A stretch of 64,000 nt of DNA, taken from Drechslerella dactyloides. Its lineage: Eukaryota; Ascomycota; Orbiliomycetes; Orbiliales; Orbiliaceae. Every line of letters begins with the position of its first letter. The stretch's first letter is position 1. The position numbers and the translations under genes were made by a program. Of the stretch, positions 12,378-22,803 are shown piece by piece. The stretch is from the NCBI GenBank assembly GCA_020064725.1, contig JAGTWJ010000017.1, positions 2,604,001 through 2,668,000 on the forward strand. The letters run 5' to 3'. Below the pieces are notes generated by a model. That model did not search any database and was not told the origin of the DNA. It was given only the letters and a program-made list of their open reading frames with translations.

Positions 12378-15201
12378 ACTTGACTCTTGGAAATTACAAA
12401 AGTATTGGCGTTTGTGGGCACATGCATCATGCCTGCTTGTTTACGCGATTTGCGGGGAACCAACATGTAGGGAACTCATTCATGTAGCTACATAGGCTAG
12501 TCGAGTAGATAGAAGGGTTTTACTCAACAGGACATTTCGATATTAATCAGAGCCCCATGAGAATAAAACCCCCACGTTGATCAATTATAATTATCTCACG
12601 TTTCACTAAACTGGCGTAATGACCGTAAAAGGCTACATCCAGCGGGCCTCGGGACCAATCCAGCGGTCGGATTTGACCGATTAGTCATGCAAATGTCAAC
12701 GGGTGATTGTAGCCGAGCGTCAATTGAGTTCCAGAACGCCGACATTTGTCCATTTGGCAGATTTCGGCGACGTTCCGCCTCATGTGGCTCTGGCTAGTAT
12801 TCCGGATAATGATGCGCGCACGTAGTGTGATGCAATTCTGTCAACATTTCTCACCGTAGAGATGTTTCCTCGAGCTTACGTCTCAGCCTTCTCCAAAGTC
12901 GGATCCGCGGGTCGAAGTTTTAAAAATACACCTGAGATGGGTTGCGCAGTTGCTGCGCGATTTGCCAACTTGCGCGACTAAAGCAGAAATAAAACGCGAG
13001 ATTCGGGAATCTCCGAACTTGTATACGAATGCGTTAAGCCTGTCCTCTTCAGCAGATAATGTGCGAATTGACCCGTTGATCCGGGATCGGCATGCCGTGC
13101 AATCGTGCTCGAGATTCAAGTGGTGCCATTCATTCATGACTCTTGTCTCGGCTTCACAAATGATATGCCGGCATATATTTGGCCCCCGTCTCGCAGGGGT
13201 AGCGCCCCGGAAGCCACGCATCCGTGATGTCTTGTGTGTCTCGGGACACAACTAACCGGGCTAGACATCCTGCCGTACTTCCGACAAATTGGCTCCAGTT
13301 GGTTACACAGAGTGCCCAGCTTGTTGGATTGATGCAATGATGGGATCGGGAACGATTGTGTTCGGTGTGATGATCGATTCGACTGTTGGATTTGGAATCT
13401 GGGTAATTAATCCTTCTTCTGCTGATGGTAACAAATATAGCGGGTAACGCATTCGGAAATTCGAATTTAAGATATAAGAATCAGGAAAACTGTTCAGATC
13501 TTTGGATGGACTGAAAAGGATTTCTTCTTTGACCATATCACTTCAATTTAGTCCAATATTGGACGTAGGGCCCTTTTAGATGGAGGGCTCGATGTCAAGT
13601 ACCCAAACTAACTACTCAAGTTAAATAAAATCAAAGTCGATTCGATGATGTCCTAAGCTATCTACAGGAGAAAGAGAAGTGCCTGGTCTCGTGGGCCAGA
13701 CACGCACGAAGGAAGTGCCCTAAATACATCATTTTCGCAACACATAAAACCCGGTGATTTACTTTTCCCTCACAAGGGTCCCCCTGTGTTAATGGAGCGA
13801 CCTCGCGACGTCTGATAAACGCGTAAAAAGGATAATAAGAAAAAGACACACAGTGCCGAACGCCTCTTGTGCATAAATAAAGGAAATAAGATATGGGCCA
13901 ATCCTCGAATATGTTCTGAGCAACCTGGCTGCATGATCTTCCGCCAACGCATCCAAATAGTCTCCATTGTAATCTGTCACTAGCAAGTCTAATTTTGACG
14001 TATTCCCGTCACAAATCCTCTTCGAAGCTGCCTCAATCTTGAATTTCCAATGTAGAACTTTGGCGCAACATATCCGGCGTGTGAAAGCTGCATGGCGCCA
14101 TGGTGTGGTTGTTTGGTTCATCATTCATGTCCAGATAATCGTTGTCTTCAAGTGCAATGATCTGCATCTCGAAGCTGCCAGTGCTGCCATGGTTTGCTTT
14201 TGATAATTCAGCTAAATGTGTAGCTGTTTCTTTAAGTATCATTGCTTTCAGCCTGTATAATGTTGGCGTTCTGGATCGACCGGTCGATCCATAGAAACGC
14301 GCACGTGGAGTCGTTGCTGCAGAGCAGATTTTGGATGTGTAGTTTCAGTCCCGCAGGATGAAGCGGTCCACGCTGTGGCTGTTGCAGGTAGATTGAGAGA
14401 CTAGCTGCAGATATTCGCTGTGCATGTGCTGTAGATGCATACAGGAGTTGCTTCTGGCGAATGCAGGACTCATGTTGGTGTTTTGGCCAAAGTCGTGCAG
14501 AGATCGAGATATCCGGCTTGGACATGCGATGCATTAGCGGGATGATCTGTGTTCCTTTGAAGACCATCCGGCACTGGGTCGTGTTTGTCCATCTAAGTAG
14601 CATGTTACTATATTTACAGAGACTTTGTCGTCTTTTGGTCCATCGGCAGAAAACCGTCGAAGGCCAGGAATAAACTTGGGATATAGCTTACCTTCGCCCA
14701 TTCCACGCCACACCACGTGCCTTTATAGACGCACCATGGGAGCAAGCTATAGGAGAAACCACCTATCTTATATCCGTGACTATTAGCATCATCTTTGGAG
14801 AGATACGGACAAGGGCATCAAATGAAACTTCAACTTACCACTCTCCGACACAGACACACTCACTCACAACCACCCCCCCCCCCCTCCTTCGCCTCCTCCT
14901 TCTCCTCTTCCTCTTCCCCCTCGTCCCCTCCTTACTCCAGTCGTGCTCGTCGCGAACACCCAGGCCCCCAAAGTGCGTGGGAATAAAATGCGCCTTGTTG
15001 CATTTCTCCCTGCAAAATTCCACGCCCCCTTCCAAACCAACAAATACTGACCTCTTCCGCCTTTTCATACACTTGCTCCTACACACCGAAAAGGTCAATA
15101 TCACCACCCTAACGGGTTCAAGGCTCTTAAACAAGTCCAGTTCCTCTGCTACCAGACATCAATCCATCAAATGGCGACTATCCGCGCACGCAACTCCACC
15201 C
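12378..15201. other. Spacer with weak coding-like segments and a pyrimidine tract
   Basis: No complete gene. On the minus strand between about 14720 and 13790 several adjacent frames have protein-like composition, but none joins into one open model; it could be a decayed gene. A long CT-rich tract at 14873-14960, including a run of 12 C at 14873-14884, looks like a fungal promoter pyrimidine tract on the plus strand. The only ATG after it in good context (15171) reads antisense into the minus-strand gene for just 71 codons. Confidence 0.4.
14873..14960 (+). repeat. Poly-C run and CT-rich low-complexity tract
   Basis: A run of 12 C is followed by about 75 bases made almost only of C and T. 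It lies in the 3' flank of the minus-strand gene that ends at 15202. Such tracts are common just upstream of fungal transcription starts, so it may mark a plus-strand promoter, or be a plain simple repeat. Confidence 0.6.
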
Positions 15202-16422
15202 TCACGTCTCACCGCGGGACTTCGCTAGAAGCCGTTGGCTGCGACGCAAGGGTTCGACTGCCGGAGCCGGTCGGTCTGTCACCACGCCCCCGCTTGCCTG
15301 TACCGGCACGGCGGGGGCCGCCTCTCGCGCACGCGTCCGCTTACCCCGCCCAGCCGCTATCCTCCCCGAAGGTACTGAACGACTAGGTGAGGCTTGCATC
15401 TGCGTCTTCAGCGCTTGAGACGTGATGGTTGATTCGGAAGCGTCGAGATGAATCGACGTCCCGCTGATAGCGTCCGTTGTTCCAGTAGACATCTGCTGCT
15501 GCTGTTTTTCATGTTGCAGCTGTTCACGACGGCGACCACGTTTGGCCGATGGCCGCACGTGGCCGCCGTCGTCTTCCTCCCCGAAGTCTGCGCGCTTGCG
15601 CTTCTTCAGGCGGGAGGGAGCATCTGTACCATCTGGAACAGTGAGACTCCCGGGGATGTTATCGCTGTGTTGAACAGCTGCGGACGAACTAGTCGTCACA
15701 CCCCCGGACGATCTCGAACCACGGGTCTTACCACCGGCGGTCGCAGTTTTGCGGACTCCCCTGGTGCCTGTCGGTCGGGACTGCCCTGAGACAATTGCGA
15801 CGGACGGCTCAGGTTCGCCACGCTCGTTACTTCCACCGGCTGGCACCACCTCGCGGACCGCCGTCTGTCTGACGATGAAGCCTGCCGGAGCAACTCCTCG
15901 CCAGGACGGAACGGACGGATCCGGATTGACTGGTTTGAGGCGGTAACCACACAGCGCGGTGCCGCGTCGGTTCCTGTAATTTTCATACAGACCGACCTGG
16001 TGCGGTTGACCTTGCCGTGGGCGTCGACGTCGTGGCTTGTTGTCGAGAACGAGATCGTAGGTCGCGGCAGGAGTGTTGTCGATGGCTGCACGCGAACGCT
16101 GAGTCTCCGGACAGAGCGGCCGACCCTTGTGATTGTTGGCTGCAGGGCCGGCCGGGGCGGTGGTCGGTTGGTTGGGGTCTTTGGGGTCCTGGGTGGCGGC
16201 AGGCACCCGTCGACCCATCGAGCGGGTGACCATGCCGACTTTAAGAGAGGTGTCCGCAGGGCCTCCCGACGACTCGGCGTTGGCAGACTCCGTCCCCGTC
16301 CTCGCCCGCTTGGCAACAGGTGCCGTGCTGGGTTCAGACGGCTCAGGAGCCCGCCTCCGCTTTGCCGTCGGGGCTTGTTGGCTGGAGCCCTGCGGACGTT
16401 TGTTGCCTCTCTTTGATGTCAT
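15202..16422 (-). CDS. Basic, disordered, probably nuclear protein, unrecognised
   Basis: Single open frame of 406 residues starting at the ATG at 16422 and ending with TGA at 15202-15204. I recognise no domain. The sequence is very rich in Arg, Lys, Ser, Pro and Ala, with several basic clusters that look like nuclear localisation signals: KRRR at about 21-24, an RRRRPR cluster near residue 160, KKRKR before an acidic GEEDDGG, and KRGRRR. It also carries MVTRSMGRR near residue 64 and ends in an RRSQRLLAKSR-type motif often seen in chromatin-associated fungal proteins. The composition suggests an intrinsically disordered nuclear or DNA-associated role, which is inference. The leader probably contains an intron: a perfect GTAAGT donor begins at 16917 (minus), after a long pyrimidine tract, and an acceptor lies at about 16435, just before the start codon. 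Confidence 0.7.
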   Translation of the reverse strand: MTSKRGNKRPQGSSQQAPTAKRRRAPEPSEPSTAPVAKRARTGTESANAESSGGPADTSLKVGMVTRSMGRRVPAATQDPKDPNQPTTAPAGPAANNHKGRPLCPETQRSRAAIDNTPAATYDLVLDNKPRRRRPRQGQPHQVGLYENYRNRRGTALCGYRLKPVNPDPSVPSWRGVAPAGFIVRQTAVREVVPAGGSNERGEPEPSVAIVSGQSRPTGTRGVRKTATAGGKTRGSRSSGGVTTSSSAAVQHSDNIPGSLTVPDGTDAPSRLKKRKRADFGEEDDGGHVRPSAKRGRRREQLQHEKQQQQMSTGTTDAISGTSIHLDASESTITSQALKTQMQASPSRSVPSGRIAAGRGKRTRAREAAPAVPVQASGGVVTDRPAPAVEPLRRSQRLLAKSRGET

Positions 16423-17724
16423 CTTTGTTCAGTACTGGATTGCACGAAGCAGTTAGATCTGATGTCTTCAATGAGGAGCGATATGCTGTGATAAAGCGGA
16501 ACACAATATAGATCGACGGAAGGAGGAGTCGTTGTAGATGTAGGATGAAGGGATGTGATGGATGTGATGGATGATGAAAGTGCTTATGGGGGTGATGTAG
16601 TACATTGACCACAACAGCGGGGATGTATCGGTCGATGGAGAAGGGATGATTACAATCTTGAGGCAATGGGTGAGAATTGGTGATGAAGGTGATAGCCGTA
16701 GGTGATGCTGGGAAGCAGTGCTAGAAAGCAATGGCGATGGGCGATGAGAGAACACGGTGCCAGAAAAAAGTTGGCAGAAGAGACGGCGGAAGAGATAGCA
16801 GAAGGTAACGGCTGGAGTGGTACAGTAAAACCAGCAGTCACAAGCCACAACGACGGAAGCCAGCATCACACTCGACAAAGATGACAGCCAATGATACATC
16901 TCAAGGTAGTCACTTACCAAGTACTGAACACCGTCGCTTTTTTGTTTTGTTCGTCTTTCTAGGATCGGTTGGAGGTTGTGATTTGAAAGCTGTCGGTGGA
17001 GAGGAAAGAGAAAGAAGGAAGGGAGCAAGAGGGAGGTAGACAAGAAGTTCTATCGAAGCAACACCGTTATCACGCAACACCGCGACGCAGGACATTCAAA
17101 GCTACCATCAATTGGAGGACGTGTCAACGAACTCTTGCTCGGTCGCCATAATGATGACTGCCCTGGCCTCGAGACTATGACTGCCCGCTATTCACCATCC
17201 TCGAAACGCAAGAATCAAGACGTCCATAACAGCATCCCTCGATTCGCCTACTACATACCCGCGCATGAGCCTATACACAATACACTACCTCGAGATCGCT
17301 TCAACTTACAGTCAACTGTACGTCGAGTATCCCATTAGATTTATCCACCACCTACCAACACGATGCACTCATATACCAAACACCTCTGCTGAATAAGATG
17401 CGTTGACCGCGTTGAATTCTGCGTAGCGTCGTCAAAAGCTGCCCAAAGAGGCAATTTTCTCATCCCACAAAATTTCCCCATCGAGTAGCTTTTATTTTCT
17501 AGCAGGCACGCGAAAAGTTTCCCAGTCACTCGCGAGCCAAGCTCGCCTCCATCATCACTCCACGACTTCAGCTTCACTGCCAGTCCCAATCCATCCACCA
17601 AACCATCCATTCTTTCTCCACACGAGCTGTCGAGCGGCCAGACACAACCACACTCCCTGCCGTGTTCTCGGAGCCATCACACCTTCCTTCCAACCGGCAG
17701 TCTCCGATCACCCCCGTCGTCACA
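16423..17724. promoter_or_regulatory. Divergent promoter region, basic-protein gene and SmD1
   Basis: The two flanking genes are transcribed away from each other. The minus-strand side has a strong CT-rich tract (minus strand, about 16960-17050) followed by a GTAAGT donor at 16917, consistent with a transcription start and a 5' leader intron of about 483 nt (16435-16917). The SmD1 side has no TATA box that I trust. A minus frame of 191 codons at 16468-17043 starts with TTG and lies wholly in this leader, so it is not called. Confidence 0.45.
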
Positions 17725-18277
17725 ATGAAGCTAGTCAGGTGAGCCATCGCACAAAATCACGAGCCCTACGCAGCCAACGACACGTACACGCGCCCAGCTA
17801 ACACCCGCCGCCCGTCTGGTGCAGATTCCTCATGAAATGTGCGAACGAGACGGTCACCGTCGAACTTAAGAATGGTGCGTATCCATCCACTCCACCAACA
17901 CCGATCCACTCGCGTGCCTGCTGAGCTGCGTCGATGCTAAAATCTTGCCCTCTTGCTGACGCGATTATATAGGCACAATAATCCACGGCACAATCACAAC
18001 TGTGACGCCGACAATGAACACCTCTCTGCGTACCGTGCGCATGACAGTCCGCAACCGCGAACCGCAGACCCTCGACACCATCAACATTCGCGGCAGCACC
18101 ATCCGCTACTTTATCCTGCCGGACGCGCTACCGCTCGACACCCTACTGATCGACGATAGCGTCAAAGCGAAGAACAAGGCGCGGAAAGAAGGGGAGAAGG
18201 ATCGCGGCGGCGGCAGGGGACGAGGGCGGGGTAGAGGGCGGGGTGATAGGGGCGGACGAAGAGGGGGGAGACGTTAG
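17725..18277 (+). CDS. smd1: Small nuclear ribonucleoprotein Sm D1
   Basis: Three exons: 17725-17738, 17827-17876 and 17973-18277, giving 122 residues. The first exon is only 14 nt (MKLV plus two bases of an Arg codon). Sm motif 1 covers about residues 13-43 (ETVTVELKNGT...HGTI...MNTSLR); Sm motif 2 carries the IRGSTIRYFILP signature at about residues 63-74, followed by the conserved ALPLDTLLIDD. The C-terminus is a Gly-Arg repeat tail, as in all SmD1 proteins, where the arginines are symmetrically dimethylated. Family knowledge: SmD1 is part of the heptameric Sm ring on the U1, U2, U4 and U5 snRNAs, needed for snRNP assembly and pre-mRNA splicing in the nucleus. It ends 294 nt from the convergent SDHAF3 gene. 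Confidence 0.97.
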
Positions 18278-18571
18278 ACCCGCAGCTTATCCGTTGAGGC
18301 TTGTGGAGAGCGGGAGCTCTAGCGAGGAGACTATATCTACGAGAAGGGATTGTGGGAATTTTCTGTTCTACTATATTATGACGAGCCTGCAGATTAGGTA
18401 TACATCATATCATTCACAAGATGCCTTGCTAGTACCCTTCCTTCATAGGTGCTATGCAAGCATAATAAGCGCTGGGAAAATGCAGTAGATTTCTGCCGTT
18501 GCAATTCGCGTATAGGCAATATAGCAGTCTATATATACAGAAACTCACACCTGCATGTGTGCATATACATC

Positions 18572-19206
18572 TCAGTTCTCGCCCTGGCCCTCGCCCGTGG
18601 TCTTCGCTTTACGCATCAGCTCGTACAGCTGTCCGATCTGGTCGTCTATTGCAGCATGCCCAAATCACATCAGCCTCGGTCAATATACGTCATACGCGTA
18701 GGGTACTATAACAGTGTAACAAGTGCAGCATACCGCTCATCTTCTCCAGCTTGGCTTTATCCAGCTTTGCGTCACGCCAGGTGTCACCCTCCAGATGCTG
18801 CGCGTACAGCTGCCATTCTGTCAAAAAGGCAACCTAGTTACTCGCATGTCCATAGTCACATATGTTAGCATTCCGGTTACTACTCGCACGCCATTCAGCG
18901 ATCGTGAATGCATATATGTACATGTATGTGCTTATGGACAGCAGCGCAAAGGAAGAGGCAAAGAGGGATGATGTACGAAAATTGACGACGTACGATGTGT
19001 AGCGGATTCTCAATATCCCTGTGTCGCCGCCACTCGTCCCGGACATAATGGTCCCCCAGGGCGCGCGCTTCCGGCGGCAGATGCCGGCGATGGGCACGCA
19101 GGATGCGGCGGTACAGCGGGATGGGTGGCAGCAGCGCGAGGGCGTTCTTCGCTAGGATATTTGGCTGCGTAACAGGCGACGACAGCAAGCGAAGAGCCGG
19201 CCGCAT
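18572..19206 (-). CDS. SDH7: Succinate dehydrogenase assembly factor 3 (Sdh7/Acn9, SDHAF3)
   Basis: Three exons on the minus strand: 19206-18994, 18833-18734 and 18645-18572, giving 128 residues. The LYR motif is at residues 31-33 (PLYRRILRAHR), followed by the family signature LPPEARALGDHYVRDEWRR and ENPLH at 66-70. Exon 2 adds FLTEWQLYAQHLEG and exon 3 the helical C-terminus (QIGQLYELM). Family knowledge: a soluble mitochondrial matrix protein that, with SDHAF1/Sdh6, protects the iron-sulfur subunit of complex II during maturation. The arginine-rich N-terminus (MRPALRLL...) fits a mitochondrial targeting sequence. Splice phases close exactly at both junctions, so the model is secure. It shares a promoter region with the divergent Pkr1 gene. 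Confidence 0.95.
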
Positions 19207-20188
19207 GATTGCTCCCTTCCTTCCCTCCCTTCCTTCGTTCCTGGCGTCCGTCCTTCGTGCTTGTATAGGCGCTTCAGCACCGCGTGTCGATAGGCAGCGT
19301 TCCCAACTATAGCTGAGCTATACAGACGGCGAAGACTTTATACTTCTGGTGACATGTGCCGAAAGTGCGTTAGCCGACGGAAAAGCAAAACGGGCATGCA
19401 ACCCAATCAAGCGACCTGCGGCAGGACTCCTCGGACAGCAGCTGTCCACACCGATGATGTTAGCATGCGACGGAGATCGTGGGGTTGGGCTGCTGCTACG
19501 ACTCACTTGGTGCCACCGGCAACTAGACGCCCGGGATTGTGATAGCGCGTGCTCTGGCATTCCTGGTCGTGATGGTGAGGTGTGAGAGAGGTCGATATCA
19601 CGTCCACGCTGAGTGGAGCAGCCCAACACAGCCAGCTAGCCAGCACATCCGCCGGCCGCCTGCAGCTGCCTCCGCCTCTTCTCCCTCACTTCTCTTCCTC
19701 ACCTGCTAGCTTCATCCTACTCCTTCCTTCATTCACACTTCACCATCTACATCGCCATCTACTGATACTGCTGCTGCTGCTGTCCATATCTGTAGCGCAG
19801 ACAGCTGTTACTCCTACGAGCCGCGGCAGATAGGTAACTACCGCCCGGACAAACAGCTGCGAGGCCGGAATACACCCTACCACCCGCCAGACGAACGAAA
19901 ATAGCCCCTCTTATACCCCTCGCATCACCAAGCCTCCAGCTCTCCGTCAAGCACATGCTCCAAAAGAGACCACCGAACACCCGGTTCTACAAACTCTGAC
20001 GCCTCCAACCTCTCGTAGAGCCCCAGCACGAGACCAGAATCAATACATATCTACGTTATAACTAGCTCATCACATACCTTCGTACATCTCACCCTCACAA
20101 ACGAACTCGCGTGAGTGCGAACGATCGAACGAACAGACAGACAGGCAGGCAGACAGGCAGCGAACGATCGAACGAACACTACGATAAA
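19207..20188. promoter_or_regulatory. Divergent promoter region between SDHAF3 and Pkr1
   Basis: Both genes fire outward from this 982-base spacer. A pyrimidine-rich block on the plus strand (about 19670-19760) lies some 430 nt before the Pkr1 start and may mark transcription initiation toward Pkr1. The leader close to the Pkr1 ATG holds a tetranucleotide-like CAGA/CAGG tract flanked by a 19-bp direct repeat. No open frame in the spacer has coding character. Confidence 0.45.
20117..20178 (+). repeat. 19-bp direct repeats flanking a CAGA/CAGG tract
   Basis: The 19-base word beginning GCGAACGATCGAACG occurs at 20117-20135 and again at 20160-20178. Between them lies a CAGA/CAGG tetranucleotide tract (about 20134-20160). 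The unit ends 10 bases before the Pkr1 start codon, so it is in the mRNA leader if that gene starts as annotated. Confidence 0.8.
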
Positions 20189-20683
20189 ATGTCCTACCCT
20201 TCAGACCTCTTCCGTGCGATCTTCACGCCCGGCGCCCCGCCCGCGCTGCTCCTCGCCACCAACGTCTCCTTCGCCTGCCTACAAGTCACCCTCCTAGCCA
20301 TGCTCTTCATCACAACATCCATCCACTTCGTCTTCCTCTCGCTCCTGTGCGCCGGCGTCTGGGGCGGCATCAACTGGTTCGTCCACGAGGTCGCAGCCCT
20401 ACAGCGTATCGAGCGGCAGGCCGACGAGATCCGCCGCGTGCAAGCCGAGCTGAACAAAGACGCCGCCAGTTCCCGGGAGCTGGACGACACGGAGGAGGAG
20501 AGCGAAAGCGACAACGTATTACTAGATACCGCGCAAAGTACCGCAGTACAGTTCGGCGAGGAGTCGGCGCCGGCGGCTAGCAGACGGAGACTGGATCAGG
20601 ACGACGAGGAGGAGGATGACTTTGAGAAAGTCGAGAAGGAGGACGGGTACGAGACCGAGGGTCGGGGCCGGAAGATGAAATAG
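20189..20683 (+). CDS. pkr1: V-type ATPase assembly factor Pkr1
   Basis: Single exon, 164 residues. The N-terminal part matches the Pkr1 family: SDLFRAIFTPG...PALLLATNVSF at about residues 5-31, then two closely spaced hydrophobic segments (about 23-45 and 47-65) ending in a W-G-G-I-N-W-F-V-H-E motif equivalent to the IWFINE of yeast Pkr1. Family knowledge: an ER membrane protein that works with Vma12, Vma21 and Vma22 to assemble the Vo sector of the vacuolar proton pump. The C-terminal 90 residues are acidic and disordered, and longer than in yeast. The ATG at 20189 is chosen because family similarity starts there; an in-frame extension upstream to 20111 is translated CAGA/CAGG repeat and is unlikely to be coding. 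Confidence 0.9.
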   Translation: MSYPSDLFRAIFTPGAPPALLLATNVSFACLQVTLLAMLFITTSIHFVFLSLLCAGVWGGINWFVHEVAALQRIERQADEIRRVQAELNKDAASSRELDDTEEESESDNVLLDTAQSTAVQFGEESAPAASRRRLDQDDEEEDDFEKVEKEDGYETEGRGRKMK

Positions 20684-21883
20684 ACGTCCGGCGCGCGAAC
20701 GAGTGTGGTTCTGTGTACTTTGTGTACTTGTTTACACACGCCGCACTCGCACGGCATCAGGCACACGTTATGTTTCGATTTCTTCTACGGGCTGCCACAG
20801 GGTATAGATAGATAGAAGGGGTAGGAATACAAGGCAGATATGTATGTCTAAGACTATTTTCCGACCAGCTGGCAAGCTCGGTCGGTGGCGGTCACTGTTG
20901 CTTAAATTCCGCCCCTAAGTACTGGGCGTTATCCGGCTGGGCTTTTCTCAGATCGATCCGAATCTTGATCGATCGATCGATTGCCGATGGCTGAAACATG
21001 GGGGGTTTCGTTTTCCCTCACTATATCTACCCCATTCAGAACAGTAAGTCGGTTGAGCAGACGGTCTATATTTCGCATTCTATATTCTATTTCAGGATAC
21101 AGTAGGTCTGGTGTGTATGCATGTCGACTAGGCCTGTTTTACTCGGCTTTCGATTGGTGGGTCTTCATTAGATGCAATGTTACCCCTAGATCTATGTGGA
21201 ATTGGTAAAGATAGAAATCGATACATTTACACATCGATATTCTTAAGTAAGACTATCCAGCGATTGATTTCAATATCAAACGCCCGTACTATGCTCGTCT
21301 GAATATTTTATTTAATTATTTCTATTTGATAATTCAAACAATGTTTCAAAAGCCGAGTTCTCCATATATATGCGCGAGCAGATAGAGAATATTTGTTTCA
21401 ATTGATCAATTGATTGGGGCGCCAACAGCCTGGCCACAGGCATAGAACTGTATACACACGTGGAATCGAATCGGTACTATATACGCGGATATAGTTATAT
21501 AATATATATGGTATTCTTATTTCTTTCAGTTCCCATCCTGATAATTCTCCTCCTTGTAGCCGCAGAGTCCGAATAAGAACGCAGTACTCGAGTACTCCAT
21601 ATATTGATGTAAATAGAAAAATGAAAAAAGGTATTCAAATGGTATCCAAACAAAAGCCAGTATAGGAAACAAGAGATTAACGCCGCGTCAAAATGATGGT
21701 GGTGTGATGTCTTGGTAACCAATCAATCGTCTAACCAGACGTCAACAATAGAAATTATATCGTAGAAAAGTCATGAAATGAACCGATACACGCATAGATG
21801 CGTGTATGTATACCGGCGTGTTCCGCGGACGTACCGCCACAGCCTGTGTTCTATGGAGATTTACCCCGCCACTCGCTCGTTCA
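20684..21883. other. AT-rich spacer, no gene seen
   Basis: Convergent intergenic region between Pkr1 (+) and the secreted protein gene (-). It holds a GATC-rich stretch near 20955-20980 and AT-rich runs around 21300-21720. No family motif or plausible splice chain was seen. Confidence 0.6.
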
Positions 21884-22803
21884 CTAGTTTCCAGCGAGCT
21901 GTGGTGTCGTCGTTCGGGCGACCACAATATCGAACTCCTCCCCGCCGACATGCTTGTGCGAGAACCCAGGCATCTTGCTCACCCGGCTGCTTAAGAATCG
22001 CATCACCCCGTCCGCCGGCTCGTCCTTCGTAATCATCTCGAGGATGTCCTTTTCCGTCAGTTCGTAAAAGTCCATCATGTCGCCAATGATGTATGAGTTG
22101 GCCTCTTTCGGGTGGGGTTGCTCAAACGACGCGGTCAGCTGCGGCAGCTTGGTGTGGCCCTTAGCTTCTTTCGCATTTGGGAGAGCGATTTCGACGCGCA
22201 GGCAGAACTTCCACAAGCCGTCCGGATGCTCGTTCAGCCCGAGGCCAAGGATCGTGAGCGTGTAGTAGAAAGATTTACGCTTGTCGTTGGCGACGAGGAA
22301 GTTGTCTAGGGCGACGTATGTGCTTGGCTTTAGGCCACCACGGGTCCACAGACCGCTATCCGAGAGAATATTAGTCAGCAATTTGCCCTGCTCTGCCAAT
22401 GATGACTCGATGGAAGCGGGGGATGTGCGGATGCTAATTTTAACAAGCGCAATTTTGTGAATGATTATATGGGGGCGGGGAGGTGGGTTTGCGTTTCAGG
22501 GCATCGGGGTTCGGAGAACTCGGTTCGGACATACCTGTGCGGCAACAGCACGGGCTCGGGTCTTTCCGCCTTGAGGACTGCCTGCTTGGCGGGCGGGTGG
22601 GTTATGATACCAGCTTGTGTCGGTCCTGCCGTTCTGATTTCAATGTGGGTGACCCGCGGCCGCGGCGGTAGTGTCGACGTCGATGCGGCGAGGCCTCGAA
22701 CTTCATTGTATATCTGAGCCAGCGGGAAGGCGTGCACAGACAGGGATAGCGAAAGGAGCGTGTTGGCGACGACGAAGAAGGCCGCTCGGCTGTGCGAAAG
22801 CAT
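21884..22803 (-). CDS. Secreted protein of unknown function
   Basis: Two exons on the minus strand: 22803-22535 and 22433-21884, with a 101-nt intron (GTATGT...TAG) whose phase closes exactly, giving 272 residues. The start is the first ATG that opens a clean signal peptide: positively charged MLSHSR, a hydrophobic core FFVVANTLLSLSLS, and an A-x-A-like VHA cleavage site near residue 25. The mature part has an acidic, helical character with NILSDSGLW, LDNFLVANDKRKSF and DFYELTEKDILEMI. It has almost no cysteine, unlike typical small effectors. I recognise no domain and no catalytic motif. An upstream TTG in the same frame (22836) would only lengthen the signal. It may be an apoplastic or cell-wall-associated protein; function unknown. 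Confidence 0.75.

Noticed and set aside
15696..16416. Other long frames inside the basic-protein gene
   Set aside because: They are GC-driven shadows of the 406-codon frame, rich in Arg/Pro/Gly with no motif.
16468..17043. Minus-strand frame of 191 codons upstream of the basic-protein gene
   Set aside because: It starts with TTG, is a translated pyrimidine tract rich in Ser/Leu/Pro/His, and falls in the probable leader and leader intron.
20111..20188. N-terminal extension of Pkr1
   Set aside because: The 26 extra residues are translated CAGA/CAGG repeat, and family similarity begins at the ATG at 20189.
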